From JAAFIP01 sp031367325 (GTDB lineage Bacteria > Pseudomonadota > Gammaproteobacteria > Burkholderiales > Burkholderiaceae_C): a stretch of DNA of 64,000 nt. A program made the position numbers and the translations under genes. Each line of letters opens with the position of its first letter. The stretch's first letter is position 1. The notes under the pieces were generated by a model that did not search any database, was not told the DNA's origin, and saw only the letters and a program-made list of their open reading frames with translations. Of the stretch, positions 50,398 to 58,236 are shown in pieces. Location: contig JANLPQ010000022.1 in assembly GCA_031367325.1 (NCBI GenBank), forward strand, positions 32,158-96,157. The letters are read 5' to 3'.

Positions 50398-52269
50398 TCA
50401 ATCGCCGAGCACCAGCCCCTCACGCCGCGGATCAGCGCCACCGAAATAACCGGTCGGCGTTTTCTGGATCGCCTGCAGGCCGCTGGTCATGTTTTGCTCG
50501 CGCACTTCGGCACCGCGGGCCCGAAGCGCTTCGACTGTGGCAGGAGAAAAGCGTTTTTCCTCGAGCAGGCTGGGGCCGTTCAGTGACCCGAAGTTCGGCA
50601 GGTCGATCGCCTGCTGTGCGTTCAGCCCCCAGTTCAGCACGCCGTATAGCGTTTTGGCGGTGAAGTGAATTATCAGCGCGCCGCCGGGGCTGCCGCCGCT
50701 CATCACGAGCTGGCCCGTCGCCTTGTCGAACACCAGCGTCGGCGACATTGACGAGCGCGGCCGCTTGCCGGGCTGCACGCGGTTAGCCACCGGTTTGCCT
50801 TCGGCGTCCGTCGGCGTAAAGCTGAAATCGGTCAACTGGTTGTTCAGCAGAAAGCCGCCCGCCTTGCCGGTGCCGCCGGCAGTCATCTGTCGCGAGCCGA
50901 ACGCGTCTTCGATCGTCGTCGTCATCGCAATCGCGTTGCCGAAACCGTCGACGATGCTGATGTGCGAGGTGCCATGTTCGATCTGGTCTGGCATCGGTGC
51001 ATAGGCTGTCTTGACAGCGCCGGGCACGCCGGGTTTGGCGGTTTTCATGCTCTGTGCGCCGGGCTGGTACTGAATCAGTTTGGCGCGCTCGGCCAAGTAC
51101 GCAGGCGCGAGCAGGCTCATCCAGCTGCCGCCAGGCGGTTGCACAAAGTCCGGGTCGCCGAGGTACTGGCTGCGGTCAGCAAATGCCAGGCGCGCCGCCT
51201 CGGTGTACAGATGCAGCCAGTCAGCCGACGGCGTGGGGCCCACCGTGTCGGGCACTCCGCCAGTGCCGGTGACCAGCGCCAGCGTGCCGGCCGGCGTGTT
51301 GTTCAAGATGCCCAGAATCTGGCCGACCGCAATCGCGCCCGAGCTGGGCGGCGGCATGCCGCACAGCAAATAGGTTTTGCTGCGCGCGCTGTAGTCGGCG
51401 CAGATTGGCTCGCGTTTTTTTGGCTCGTAGGCCGCCATGTCGCTCAGTGCCAATTTGCCCGGGTTGGTCGGATGACTCTGCACTTTGGTGACGATGGCTT
51501 GCGCGACCTTGCCCGTCAGCAGCGCGTTCGATCCCTGGCTGGCGATCTGCTGCAGCACATCGGCGAGCGCCGGGTTTTTCAGTGTGGTGCCGACTTCGAG
51601 CGACGTACCGTCGGGCTTGTAGAAGTACGCGGCAGCCACGGGGTCAGCTTTGAGGTATTTCTCGTCTTTCAATAACGTCGCAAGCCGCGGGCTGACCCTG
51701 AAGCCGTTTTCGGCGAGTTGAATTGCCGGTGCGAACAATTGCGACCACGGCAGCTTGCCGTGCTGCCTGTGCGCCATCTCCAGCATCTTCACGACGCCGG
51801 GCGTGCCGACCGAGCGGCCGCCAACCACACCCTCGTAAAAAGGGATTGGTTTGCCGTCGGCGCCAAGGAAAAGTTTTTCGTCGGCGGCCATCGGCGCGGT
51901 TTCGCGGCCATCGAAAGCTTCGACCTTGCCACCGCTGGCATGCAGCATAAACGCGCCGGCGCCGATACCGCTCGATTGCGGCTCGACCAGCGTGAGCACC
52001 ATCTGCACGGCAATCGCCGCATCAACCGCCGAGCCGCCGGCTTTCAGCATCCGGTAGCCGGCATCAGTGGCCAGCGGGTTGGCGGCCGCAACCGCGAATT
52101 TAGTCGTGGCCCAGCCGGGTTTGGCGGTGTAGCCCGAAGCACCCTCGGGCTGCACGAGCGCGCTAGAGGCGAGCGAGCCGGGTTGCTGGCTTTGGCTCGA
52201 CTGACCGGTAGGGCCGGCGCATGCCGCGAGCAGGGTGGCCAGGGCAAGCGATGTCATCAAATGCTTCAT
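50398..52269 (-). CDS. ggt: gamma-glutamyltransferase, predicted lipoprotein
   Basis: A 623-residue precursor with lipobox LLAACAG at the N-terminus. The autoprocessing nucleophile is Thr434 in EHGTSHISIVDGFGNAIAM, where cleavage makes large and small subunits. GREMAP-like DGRETAPMAADEK, the MPPPSSGAIAVGQIL loop and the RPRSSMSPTLVFD and SGGSPGG oxyanion motifs are all present. It cleaves gamma-glutamyl bonds of glutathione outside the cytoplasm. By eye the gene is richer in G+C at third positions than neighbouring core genes, consistent with foreign origin. Its 3' end abuts the IS66 remnant directly. Confidence 0.92.
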   Translation of the reverse strand: MKHLMTSLALATLLAACAGPTGQSSQSQQPGSLASSALVQPEGASGYTAKPGWATTKFAVAAANPLATDAGYRMLKAGGSAVDAAIAVQMVLTLVEPQSSGIGAGAFMLHASGGKVEAFDGRETAPMAADEKLFLGADGKPIPFYEGVVGGRSVGTPGVVKMLEMAHRQHGKLPWSQLFAPAIQLAENGFRVSPRLATLLKDEKYLKADPVAAAYFYKPDGTSLEVGTTLKNPALADVLQQIASQGSNALLTGKVAQAIVTKVQSHPTNPGKLALSDMAAYEPKKREPICADYSARSKTYLLCGMPPPSSGAIAVGQILGILNNTPAGTLALVTGTGGVPDTVGPTPSADWLHLYTEAARLAFADRSQYLGDPDFVQPPGGSWMSLLAPAYLAERAKLIQYQPGAQSMKTAKPGVPGAVKTAYAPMPDQIEHGTSHISIVDGFGNAIAMTTTIEDAFGSRQMTAGGTGKAGGFLLNNQLTDFSFTPTDAEGKPVANRVQPGKRPRSSMSPTLVFDKATGQLVMSGGSPGGALIIHFTAKTLYGVLNWGLNAQQAIDLPNFGSLNGPSLLEEKRFSPATVEALRARGAEVREQNMTSGLQAIQKTPTGYFGGADPRREGLVLGD

Positions 52270-52374
52270 GGGGCTTCCTTAAAACGGGGGAAAGCGCTTA
52301 GGCTACGCAGCTAAACGCCTCAACGCAAGGTGGTGACGAGAACCATGACTAAACTCCTGTTTAAAGGTGTTTTG

Positions 52375-52435
52375 GCTTCTAGCTAAGGTATTACCTGCGC
52401 CAGCAGCTATTACTTTTATAGCTTACGTATTTGGT
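52375..52435 (-). repeat. variant dispersed repeat upstream of ggt
   Basis: On the minus strand ATAAAAGTAATAGCTGCTGG then CGCAGGTAATACC. The core TAGCTGCTGGCGCA differs from the TTGAGCA form and may be a related repeat subfamily. The rest of 52270-52612 shows no gene. Confidence 0.5.
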
Positions 52436-52612
52436 GCGCTCAACATATCCATTCACTGCCAGCACATTCTTGAACAGATCATGCCAAGGCGCATCGCACA
52501 AATTGATAGTTACTATCTACCTCAATAAAGATTGACAGGTCACAAGTCCGCGCCGCCGACAATACGCTGTGGCACGTGCGCTGGGCTTGCGCCCCACACT
52601 AAACAAGCTCAA

Positions 52613-52888
52613 TCAGGATCGATAAAAGTACGGGTCAAGCACACTCACTTCAGTGACGGTGTCCACCGGCTGGCTGTTGTGTTTGGCAGCCTGCCGTGTT
52701 GCTTCGGGCGTCGGCCCGTCATAGATGCAAAAAGTTTTGGTCAGGTCGGGATTGACATAGGAATGGACCCAAGTCACGCCCTCTTCGGCGTTGGCAGCGA
52801 CAACGGAACGACAAATCTTCGAGCCTTCCGCATTCATCGGAATGGACAAGCCCGACGGAAAACTGCGTTCAACTAGGTAGCGAGGCAT
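52613..52888 (-). CDS. DUF4242 small protein (copy 2)
   Basis: A 91-residue paralogue of the protein at 48044, about four fifths identical by eye: MPRYLVERSFPSGLSIPMN, EEGVTWVHSYVNPDLTKTFC, EVSVLDPYFYRS. The shared VHSY and TFCIYDGPTPE segments keep the His and Cys candidates. It lies behind a LuxR-type regulator C-terminus in the same order as copy 1 but on the opposite strand. Upstream (52950-52980) a GC-rich hairpin includes an ATGGGCA, echoing the direct repeats before copy 1. A good GGGAGATCACT ribosome-binding site precedes the ATG. Confidence 0.88.
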   Translation of the reverse strand: MPRYLVERSFPSGLSIPMNAEGSKICRSVVAANAEEGVTWVHSYVNPDLTKTFCIYDGPTPEATRQAAKHNSQPVDTVTEVSVLDPYFYRS

Positions 52889-52998
52889 AGTGATCTCCCA
52901 AAGTTGGTTCGGCGCAAAAAGCGCGCCGTGACCATATGATAGAGTTTCTTGTGTATTTCACACAGGGCTGCGCTGCCCATTTTTTGCGCAGCGCCCGC

Positions 52999-53357
52999 CT
53001 ATTTTGGGTTCAACAAGCCGAGATCGCTGGCGGCCTTGGCTGCACCCAAGCGCGAGTCGACACCGAGCTTCGCATAGATGCCGGCGACATGATGGTCGAT
53101 GGTTCGTGGCGAGCGTGAGGGCTTTTCGGCAACCTCACCGTTATGCAAACCATCAACAATCAGGGCCAGAATTTGCAATTCCCGCGCTGTCAGGCCCGAT
53201 GGGTTGGCACACGTCGCAGCGCGCGGACCGCGCGGAACGGCCCGCACGCCGCCAGTGAGCATATGTTGCCTGAGCCAGCGCGCCATGGGTTCGGCGCCCA
53301 GTAACTCGAACACCTGAAGCGCCTCTCGCTGGGCCGGCTCATCACCATCGGCCAACG
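52999..53357 (-). pseudogene. C-terminal remnant of a second ATPase-LuxR regulator
   Basis: From ARALADGDEPAQREALQVFE to the stop this 119-codon frame parallels the last 120 residues of the regulator at 45272, including the complete LuxR helix-turn-helix GLTARELQILALIVDGLHNG and SRSPRTIDHHVAGIYAKLG. Similarity begins abruptly at 53357, about 14 bp from a 22-bp direct repeat. The ATPase and TPR parts are missing. A free HTH domain might still bind DNA, but no start with a ribosome-binding site is obvious. Confidence 0.85.
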
Positions 53358-53370
53358 CGCGCGCCCACGA

Positions 53371-53392
53371 ATAGGAAATTCAACCATATGAG
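53371..53392 (+). repeat. 22-bp direct repeat inside the island, right copy
   Basis: ATAGGAAATTCAA-C-CATATGAG, one mismatch to 49199-49220. It lies between the truncated LuxR gene and the IS91 remnant and may be the end of that element. Confidence 0.75.
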
Positions 53393-53889
53393 ACAAAGCA
53401 TGGCATGGATTTAGTGGGCAAAAGCACCACTGATAGCGCAAGTCTGGGCGGCCGCAGTCGTTGCGTAGCAGACCACTGAGCGCAAAGCGGCTTTCTGTCT
53501 GGCGCGGGCGCAGGTCTCGCCCGAAGCGAGTCTGAATCGCTGCTTCTATAGCTCACCAGTTGACGCGCTGATCGACCTCAAAGTCGGGGACAGGTTGCGC
53601 CACCAGATCACAGTCTGGTTCGACTGCTACAGCCTCGTCTATCTGTGCATCAAAGTCCTCCCACAACGGTGGCCCGCGTGCCGGGGATATGTTTGGCGGC
53701 TTAGCTTGCACCCCTATGTGATCGAGCATTTGCCGGATATCGGCACTGTGCGTGATGAAGGCGATGATGCGCATCTGAGCGCCGCACAGCGGGCGTAGCA
53801 GCGGGAACACCTCATAAATGCGAGCGATCAGCACCGTCCACAGGTAGTGCGCCTGTGAGCGCTTGGGCGGCGCAAATGCGTGCTTGCTA
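53371..53889 (-). mobile_element. IS91-family element remnant (transposase 3' end and terminal region)
   Basis: Reading leftward from 53889 the frame gives KHAFAPPKRSQAHYLWTVLI, ARIYEVFPLLRPLCGAQMRI, IAFITHSADIRQMLDHIGV and ends DFEVDQRVNW with stop at 53553. This is the C-terminus of IS91-type rolling-circle transposases, whose common wording is YLWAVLIARIYEVFPLLCP. The N-terminal zinc-binding and HUH catalytic parts are missing. About 160 bp of non-coding sequence follow to the 22-bp repeat. The remnant begins within 3-5 bases of the ppsA stop codon. Confidence 0.78.
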
Positions 53890-53891
53890 CG

Positions 53892-56324
53892 CTACACCGC
53901 CAACGCCTTCCAAGTCTCCACCACCGTGTCCGGATTCAGCGATATCGACGAAATGCCTTGGTCAGCCAGCCACTGCGCAAAGTCGGGATGGTCGCTGGGG
54001 CCTTGACCGCAGATGCCTACGTATTTGCCTTGCGCTAGACAGGCTTTGATGGCCATTTGTAGCATGGCTTTGACAGCAGGGTCGCGTTCGTCGAAGTCTT
54101 TGGCCAGCAGCTCTAGGCCAGAGTCGCGGTCTAGGCCTAGGGTTAGCTGGGTGAGGTCGTTAGAGCCGATGGAAAAGCCGTCGTAGTATTCTAGAAATTG
54201 GGTGGCTAAGATGGCGTTGCTGGGTACTTCGCACATCATGATGTGGCGCAGGCCGCCTGTACTTTTTCCAGATTTTTCGCCATTGCTATCTTGCGCACCC
54301 GTGCCGCGCGCAAGACCGCACTTGCCAAGCAGTTCGCTCACTGCCTTGGCTTGCCCCAGCGTGCGCACAAACGGCACCATGATTTCGACGTTGGTCAGGC
54401 CCATGTCGTTGCGCACGCGCTTAATGGCTTCACATTCCATCGCAAAGGCTTCGCCAAACTCGGCGCTGATGTAGCGCGCTGCGCCGCGAAAGCCGAGCAT
54501 GGGGTTTTCTTCTTCAGGCTCGTAGCGGCTGCCGCCGATGAGTTTGCGGTATTCGTTGGATTTGAAGTCGCTCAAACGCACGATCACCGGTTTGGGCCAG
54601 AATGCCGCCGCTATCGTGGCTACGCCTTCAGCTACTTTGTCGACATAAAAAGCGCGTGGTGATGCGTGGCCACGGGCTACGGATTCCACCGCTTTTTTCA
54701 AATCGCCATCCACATTGGGGTAGTCCAAAATAGCTTTGGGGTGTACGCCAATGTTGTTGTTAATGATGAACTCTAGACGCGCCAAGCCTACGCCTTGGTT
54801 AGGCAGTTGGCAAAAGTCAAACGCTAGCTGGGGGTTGCCCACGTTCATCATAATTTTGGTTTTAATCTCGGGCATGGTGCCGCGCTGCACTTCGGTGACC
54901 TCGGTGTCTAGCAGGCCGTCGTAGATGAAGCCGGTGTCGCCCTCGGCGCAGCTTACGGTCACTAGCGTGCCAGTTTTTAGCAGCTCGGTCGCGTCGCCAC
55001 AGCCCACCACAGCGGGTATGCCCAGCTCGCGCGCGATGATGGCGGCATGACACGTGCGGCCGCCCCGGTTGGTGACGATGGCGCTGGCGCGCTTCATCAC
55101 AGGTTCCCAGTTGGGGTCGGTCATGTCGGTGACCAAAATGTCGCCGTCTTGCACTTGGTCCATCTGGCTAATGTCGGTCACGTAGCGCACTTTGCCAGTG
55201 CCAATTTTTTGGCCAATGGCTCGGCCCTCGGCCAGTACAGTGCCACGGTTTTTAAGCTTGTAGCGCATCTCGGCTTTGCCTGCAGACTGGCTTTTGACCG
55301 TCTCTGGGCGGGCTTGCAGAATGTAGATTTGGCCGTCGGTGCCGTCTTTGCCCCATTCAATATCCATTGCGCGGCCGTAGTGCTTTTCGATAATGACAGC
55401 GTATTTGGCCAGTTGTTCTACATCAGCGTCGGTCAAGCTGTAGCGGTTGCGCTGCTCGATGGGCACGTCGATGGTTTGCACCAGCTTGCCCGACTTCGCT
55501 TTGTCTTCAGCTGATGCGAAAACCATTTGAATGAGCTTGCTGCCAAGGTTACGGCGAATCAACGCGCACTTGCCTGCGGCCAGCATGGGCTTATGCACAT
55601 AAAACTCATCGGGATTCACGGCGCCCTGCACTACCGTCTCGCCCAAGCCGTAGCTTGATGTAATAAACACCACTTGATCAAAGCCGCTTTCGGTGTCCAT
55701 GGTAAACATCACGCCTGCTGCGCCTGTGTCGCTGCGCACCATGCGCTGCACACCTGCAGACAGCGCCACATCAGCATGGGCAAAGCCTTTGTGCACGCGG
55801 TAGCTGATGGCGCGGTCGTTGTATAGCGATGCAAACACTTCTTTCATTTTGTGCAGCACCGTGTCGATACCCACCACGTTTAAAAAGGTTTCTTGCTGGC
55901 CTGCAAATGATGCGTCGGGCAAGTCTTCGGCCGTGGCAGATGAACGCACGGCAAATGACGCTGCTGGGTTGCCGCTGCTCAAGGTGACGAACGCATCACG
56001 AATCGCTTGTTCTAGATCTGCGGGGAATGGCTGGGCCTCCACCATCGCGCGAATCTCGCCACCCACAGTAGCAAGAGCACGCACGTCGTCAGTGTTCAGC
56101 GCATTCAGCTTGGCGTTAATTTTGTCGTCCAGCCCCGCGTGCTTTAAAAATGCGCGAAAGGCGTGCGCCGTGGTGGCAAAGCCCGTAGGCACTTTCACCC
56201 CCGTGGGTAATTGCGAAATCATCTCGCCCAGGCTGGCGTTTTTACCGCCTACCGACTCAACATCGGTGTTTCTTAAGTTCTCAAACGGAACGACCAGGGC
56301 GGTCGGTGAGAAGAGTGCAGACAT
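53892..56324 (-). CDS. ppsA: phosphoenolpyruvate synthase (pyruvate, water dikinase)
   Basis: An 810-residue enzyme making phosphoenolpyruvate from pyruvate and ATP for gluconeogenesis. Start ATG 56324 follows TAGGAGC and begins MSALFSPTALVVPFENLRN; a longer frame upstream is non-family. N-terminal ATP-grasp part VESVGGKNASLGEM, phospho-His426 in GGRTCHAAIIARELGIPAVVG, barrel motifs LARLEFI and GFRGAARY, and the C-terminal catalytic Cys in VGICGQGPSDHPDF are all present. A variable insert near 715 (DSNGEKSGKSTGG) separates conserved blocks. The regulator ppsR lies 1 kb away. The gene's 3' end is duplicated at 44121-44606. Confidence 0.96.
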   Translation of the reverse strand: MSALFSPTALVVPFENLRNTDVESVGGKNASLGEMISQLPTGVKVPTGFATTAHAFRAFLKHAGLDDKINAKLNALNTDDVRALATVGGEIRAMVEAQPFPADLEQAIRDAFVTLSSGNPAASFAVRSSATAEDLPDASFAGQQETFLNVVGIDTVLHKMKEVFASLYNDRAISYRVHKGFAHADVALSAGVQRMVRSDTGAAGVMFTMDTESGFDQVVFITSSYGLGETVVQGAVNPDEFYVHKPMLAAGKCALIRRNLGSKLIQMVFASAEDKAKSGKLVQTIDVPIEQRNRYSLTDADVEQLAKYAVIIEKHYGRAMDIEWGKDGTDGQIYILQARPETVKSQSAGKAEMRYKLKNRGTVLAEGRAIGQKIGTGKVRYVTDISQMDQVQDGDILVTDMTDPNWEPVMKRASAIVTNRGGRTCHAAIIARELGIPAVVGCGDATELLKTGTLVTVSCAEGDTGFIYDGLLDTEVTEVQRGTMPEIKTKIMMNVGNPQLAFDFCQLPNQGVGLARLEFIINNNIGVHPKAILDYPNVDGDLKKAVESVARGHASPRAFYVDKVAEGVATIAAAFWPKPVIVRLSDFKSNEYRKLIGGSRYEPEEENPMLGFRGAARYISAEFGEAFAMECEAIKRVRNDMGLTNVEIMVPFVRTLGQAKAVSELLGKCGLARGTGAQDSNGEKSGKSTGGLRHIMMCEVPSNAILATQFLEYYDGFSIGSNDLTQLTLGLDRDSGLELLAKDFDERDPAVKAMLQMAIKACLAQGKYVGICGQGPSDHPDFAQWLADQGISSISLNPDTVVETWKALAV

Positions 56325-56535
56325 GGGGAAGCTCCTAAAGTTAAATCTGGTTGCGCGCCTGCTCCACGCGCTGCGCGCTGGGCTGCTGCGGTGGTATCGG
56401 ACGCGCGGCACCCCGCTAGGCTGCTGGAGCCAAAGCTTTGGTTTTTTTGTAATTGGCGGGCGTGGTGCATAAAATGACGTGTTGCAAATATTGTAGACCC
56501 AGCGGCTTACTGCCTGACTTGCAAATTACTGAAGC

Positions 56536-57300
56536 TTAATATTTGCTGATTTGCACGGTAATTTTGTTACCTAAAACACCTGATGAAGCAGCAGGGTTTG
56601 CAGGAGCTATCTTCAAGCCTTCCACCTCGATGCTTGCGGTGTTCAGCAAGTCGCAGCGTGTGTCCATTTTAAAAATACGCTCAAAACCCTCAGAATTTGA
56701 CGCGTTGACAGTGTCTTCAACCAACCGGGTGCTAGGTTCTAGCTGCAGGGCTTGGATTTTCACTACCAACGACTCTGGCAGCGCCTGCTTAGACAATAAA
56801 TGAACGGAGATGTCTTGGTAGCAAGACACCTTGAGCCGAATTTGCGTGCCAGGCAGGTCTAGCCCAGCATCGCCATTGGCAGATTGGTCGCCTATACGCA
56901 GTTCTAGGTCGTTGCCCTGCATGGCTATAGATGCTGGGCTCACGGCAGCGCTTTCTGCTATGGCGGTAGGCGCAGTTTCTACGGCAGTTGCCGCGTTGTC
57001 GTCCTGCGTGTTGTAGTTACGGTTGCCGCCGCCCAGCAACATGCCAGACGCCATCAGCACAGCGGCCACCCCCGCTAGGGTGCCAAAAAAAGCACGTTCT
57101 TCAAACTTCCTTTTCACACCGTCTAGCACCAGCAGTATCACCGCCGCAATAGCCAAGGCAAACGCTGTGCTAACTGACGCCATGGGCACGCCTCCATAAG
57201 CCAAAGCAGACGACGATGCCAAGTACGCTAAGGCAAGCACACACGCGTTGCGCGTAGGTGGTGACAGCTTGTAAAAATTTTTGAAGTTTATTTTCAGCAT
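56536..57300 (-). CDS. membrane protein of unknown function
   Basis: A 254-residue protein I do not recognise. Three hydrophobic segments lie in the first 110 residues (about 18-37, 44-60 and 74-92). A low-complexity Ala/Thr/Asn linker (98-125) is followed by a soluble C-terminal domain (about 128-254) with one Cys in KVSCYQDISVHLL, another in DTRCDLLNTASIEVEGLKI, and the ending GVLGNKITVQISKY, which looks beta-rich. It is probably anchored with the C-terminal part outside the cytoplasm. It is divergent from ppsR with only 35 bp between the start codons, so the two promoters must overlap each other's genes or the start lies further in. Confidence 0.65.
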   Translation of the reverse strand: MLKINFKNFYKLSPPTRNACVLALAYLASSSALAYGGVPMASVSTAFALAIAAVILLVLDGVKRKFEERAFFGTLAGVAAVLMASGMLLGGGNRNYNTQDDNAATAVETAPTAIAESAAVSPASIAMQGNDLELRIGDQSANGDAGLDLPGTQIRLKVSCYQDISVHLLSKQALPESLVVKIQALQLEPSTRLVEDTVNASNSEGFERIFKMDTRCDLLNTASIEVEGLKIAPANPAASSGVLGNKITVQISKY

Positions 57301-57335
57301 AATAGTCTGATTGCATTTGTAAAACTATTTTCATT

Positions 57336-58163
57336 ATGCCCAATCGCACTGTTTTCTTTTTGTCAGATGGCACTGGCATTACCGCCGAGACCTTTGGCAA
57401 CGCTATTTTGGCCCAATTTTCCATCGAGCCGCGCCATGTGCGCCTGCCGTTTATGGACACAGTAGACAAAGCGCACCAGGCTGTGCGGCAGATCAAGCAC
57501 ACGGCTGAGGCGGAGGGTAAAAAACCCATCGTCTTCACCACTTTGGTCAACATGGAGGTGCTGCAGGTGATTACCGAGGGCTGCAAAGGCCACTGCATGC
57601 TGCTGGACATGTTTGGCACCTTTGTCAACCCGCTAGAGGTAGAGCTGGGTATTAAAAGCAACCACCGGATTGGCCGCTTTAGCGATGTGAGTAAAAGCAA
57701 GGCCTACCACGACCGTATCGAGGCGATTAACTTTAGCTTAGCGCATGACGATGGGCAGAGTAACAAAGACTTAGAGAAGTCTGACGTGATTTTGGTAGGC
57801 GTTAGCCGTAGCGGCAAAACACCTACGTCGCTGTACCTAGCTATGCAGTACGGCCTGAAAGCTAGCAACTACCCGCTCATCCCCGAAGACTTTGAACGCC
57901 AGCACTTGCCACCCGCCCTGTCGCCACATAAAAAGAAAATATTTGGCCTAAGTATTTTGCCGGAGCGGCTAAGCGAGATTCGCAATGAAAGGCGGCCTAA
58001 TTCAAAGTACGCCGATTTAAACAACTGCCGTATGGAAGTAGCCGAGGCTGAGGCCATGATGCGGCGCGCAGGCATTCGCTGGCTAAGCACTACCACCAAG
58101 TCGATTGAAGAAATAGCCACGACGATACTGCAAGAGATCAAACCTGAACGCTTGACTTATTAA
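57336..58163 (+). CDS. ppsR: phosphoenolpyruvate synthase regulatory protein (kinase/pyrophosphorylase)
   Basis: A 275-residue DUF299 protein that inactivates PpsA by ADP-dependent phosphorylation and reactivates it by pyrophosphate-forming dephosphorylation. Family start RTVFFLSDGTGITAETFGNA, P-loop VGVSRSGKTPTSLYLA near 152-167, and the C-terminal NNCRMEVAEAEAMMRRAGI, RWLSTTTKSIEEIA are present. Its partner ppsA lies 1 kb to the left on the opposite strand, a common arrangement in this group. A dispersed repeat copy starts 18 bp after its stop. Confidence 0.95.
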   Translation: MPNRTVFFLSDGTGITAETFGNAILAQFSIEPRHVRLPFMDTVDKAHQAVRQIKHTAEAEGKKPIVFTTLVNMEVLQVITEGCKGHCMLLDMFGTFVNPLEVELGIKSNHRIGRFSDVSKSKAYHDRIEAINFSLAHDDGQSNKDLEKSDVILVGVSRSGKTPTSLYLAMQYGLKASNYPLIPEDFERQHLPPALSPHKKKIFGLSILPERLSEIRNERRPNSKYADLNNCRMEVAEAEAMMRRAGIRWLSTTTKSIEEIATTILQEIKPERLTY

Positions 58164-58180
58164 GCTTATTAATTCCATTC

Positions 58181-58235
58181 ACTATTAATTTAATAGCTGC
58201 TTGAGCATGTTCTACGGCCTGAACGGCCTAAAACA
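58181..58235 (+). repeat. dispersed repeat, near-consensus intergenic copy
   Basis: ACTATTAATTTAATAGCTGC then TTGAGCATGTTCTACGGCCT and GAACGGCCTAAAACAC. It lies between the convergent ppsR and photolyase genes. Confidence 0.92.
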
Positions 58236-58236
58236 C

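Noticed and set aside
51718..52314. 198-codon plus-strand open frame opposite ggt
   Set aside because: Antisense shadow of the GC-rich ggt gene, with no recognisable domain.
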